This document shows, piece after piece, positions 46,690 through 47,499 of a stretch of 47,499 nucleotides of DNA; position 1 is the first letter of the stretch; every line of letters starts with the position of its first letter. Source of the stretch: Mesostigma viride. Its lineage: Eukaryota > Streptophyta > Mesostigmatophyceae > Mesostigmatales > Mesostigmataceae. The translations under genes and the position numbers were made by a program. The stretch spans positions 1 to 47,499 of the forward strand of contig RPFO01000668.1 of NCBI GenBank assembly GCA_009746045.1, written 5' to 3'. The notes below the pieces were generated by a model. That model was given only the letters and a program-made list of their open reading frames with translations. It did no database searches and was not told the DNA's origin.

Positions 46690-47162
46690 TATCCGGTCAT
46701 CTGCGGCTTTCTACCCCCAATCACCGACCTGACATCGTGGTTGTGGACTTTTGAGGGAGGCAGCCGGCACTTGCTTATTGATGTTTCTGTGGCTGGCCCC
46801 TTGGCTATTAGCCATGTGGTCGCTGCATCCCAGGCGGCGGGCGGGCTACACGGCGGATCGGGCTGAGCGGGCACTTAATTACGCTCACGGCCTATGGCGA
46901 CGTCGGGCACCATCTTGTAGTGGGCACCATTTGTCTTGGAGGAGTTCAGGGCCATGGGGACATTACCGCCGGCTTAATTAAGGAGTGTTGCCGGCTCCGG
47001 GATGATCGCCTGGGCCTGCCAGAGGGCCAGCGGGTCCTTGGCCGGCGCGGACAGCTGGACGTCGTATACTGGCGCCGACGCCTTTCGGTAGCGCTTACCC
47101 GGGCTATGGCTGACATCCTGCTCCGCCGCACGCGGGCGGACTTTGCGGCGCAGCACGGTTAA
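46690..47162 (+). pseudogene. C-terminal fragment of a non-LTR retrotransposon-like ORF
   Basis: The first part (SRHLLIDVSVAGPLAISH, then AERALNYAH) and the second part (WRRRLSVALTRAMADILL, ending AAQHG at a stop) lie in different frames. The order resembles the region downstream of the reverse transcriptase in many plant and algal LINE-like proteins: a VDVSVV-type strand, an AE..K..Y helix, and a W...LSVAL.R segment. No reverse transcriptase motif is present in the window. At least one frameshift near 46870 and the missing N-terminal part mark it as a fragment. The assignment rests on pattern memory alone. Confidence 0.45.
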
Positions 47163-47499
47163 TTCACGGTTTGGCTGTTTTACTTCGTTCCACGGTAAGT
47201 AAGTGCGGCGTGAACATGCACTGAAGCATGCCACGGAATACCTGATGAGGAAATTCTCTAAGCGGATACTTCACCCGCTAAGGCAAGTGGCGCGACTCAC
47301 TCGCCCAGGTCTGGAGTCGCATCGATAGCAACTCCGCATCATCCGGCTTAAGACGACTGTACGCTCGGCCATGATGAGGGCCGGGTGTGGGGGTAGGTTG
47401 CATGCTAACCCCTGATACTATATGTCCCAGGAGAATATAATTAAAAGGCTTCGGCCCGGAGCCTGACCTCGGCGGTTTTAGGGGCTCTACAAAGGTTCA
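47163..47499 (+). other. Possible 3' flank of the retroelement fragment
   Basis: There is no gene. It includes a hairpin at 47446-47464 (AGGCTTCGG paired with CCGGAGCCT, one wobble pair). It could be the 3' untranslated end of the retroelement, but no poly-A tail or repeat end is visible before the window stops. Confidence 0.35.

Noticed and set aside
47241-47300. Hammerhead ribozyme core (CTGATGAGGAAA)
   Set aside because: The CTGATGA is followed directly by GGAAA with no second stem, and the flanks do not pair into stems I and III.

Overview
This window looks like nuclear DNA from a eukaryote. It has GT-AG introns, a DDE-type transposase gene with introns, AATAAA signals in several spacers, and about 75% repeats. 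The mix of short AT-rich spacers, GC-richer coding exons and very repeat-dense flanks suits an alga or other protist. I cannot name a species, and I found no rRNA genes, no prokaryotic operons and no convincing intact tRNA gene.

Layout. Positions 1-3109 are a long palindrome whose two arms both carry the 3' exons of a transposase gene. The right arm belongs to a nearly complete gene (5535-2185, minus strand). Its 5' side is followed by a tandem repeat (5682-6235) and AT-rich DNA. Positions 7336-30042 form a 22.7-kb foldback-type structure: two inverted arms of about 2.3 kb, each with a GCATGCATGC-rich minisatellite, enclosing about 18 kb of a 67-71 bp satellite. The satellite shows higher-order periods of 2291 and about 4339 bp and changes orientation at 26615/26616. 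A smaller palindrome (30643-31225) carries two opposed tRNA-like B boxes at its tip. Next come a 370-bp tandem repeat and 2.5 kb of CCCTCT/CT/CCCT/TTACGC microsatellite.

Positions 35361-45992 are gene-rich and entirely on the plus strand. Five short intronless genes lie 69-280 bp apart: two small charged proteins, a MYND zinc-finger protein, and two proteins sharing a C-x4-C-x10-C-x2-H motif. They are followed by one long multi-exon gene of about 1,800 codons with a highly acidic stretch. Apart from the MYND finger I recognise none of these families. In all six, an AG (five times CAG) lies 0-5 nt before the proposed start codon. This suggests 5'-UTR introns or spliced-leader trans-splicing. 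The right end holds a diverged copy of the foldback inner-arm sequence and a decayed fragment resembling the C-terminal part of a non-LTR retrotransposon ORF.

The most unusual signal is a family of about 34 copies of a 22-nt imperfect palindrome (RGTTRCG - GC-rich core - CGTTTCT). Copies sit in introns and spacers throughout the genic parts and usually lie in the sense orientation of the neighbouring gene. Many are amplified in tandem, twice together with a 5' splice site. Several frames need single-base corrections at homopolymer runs, so some apparent frameshifts may be sequencing errors.
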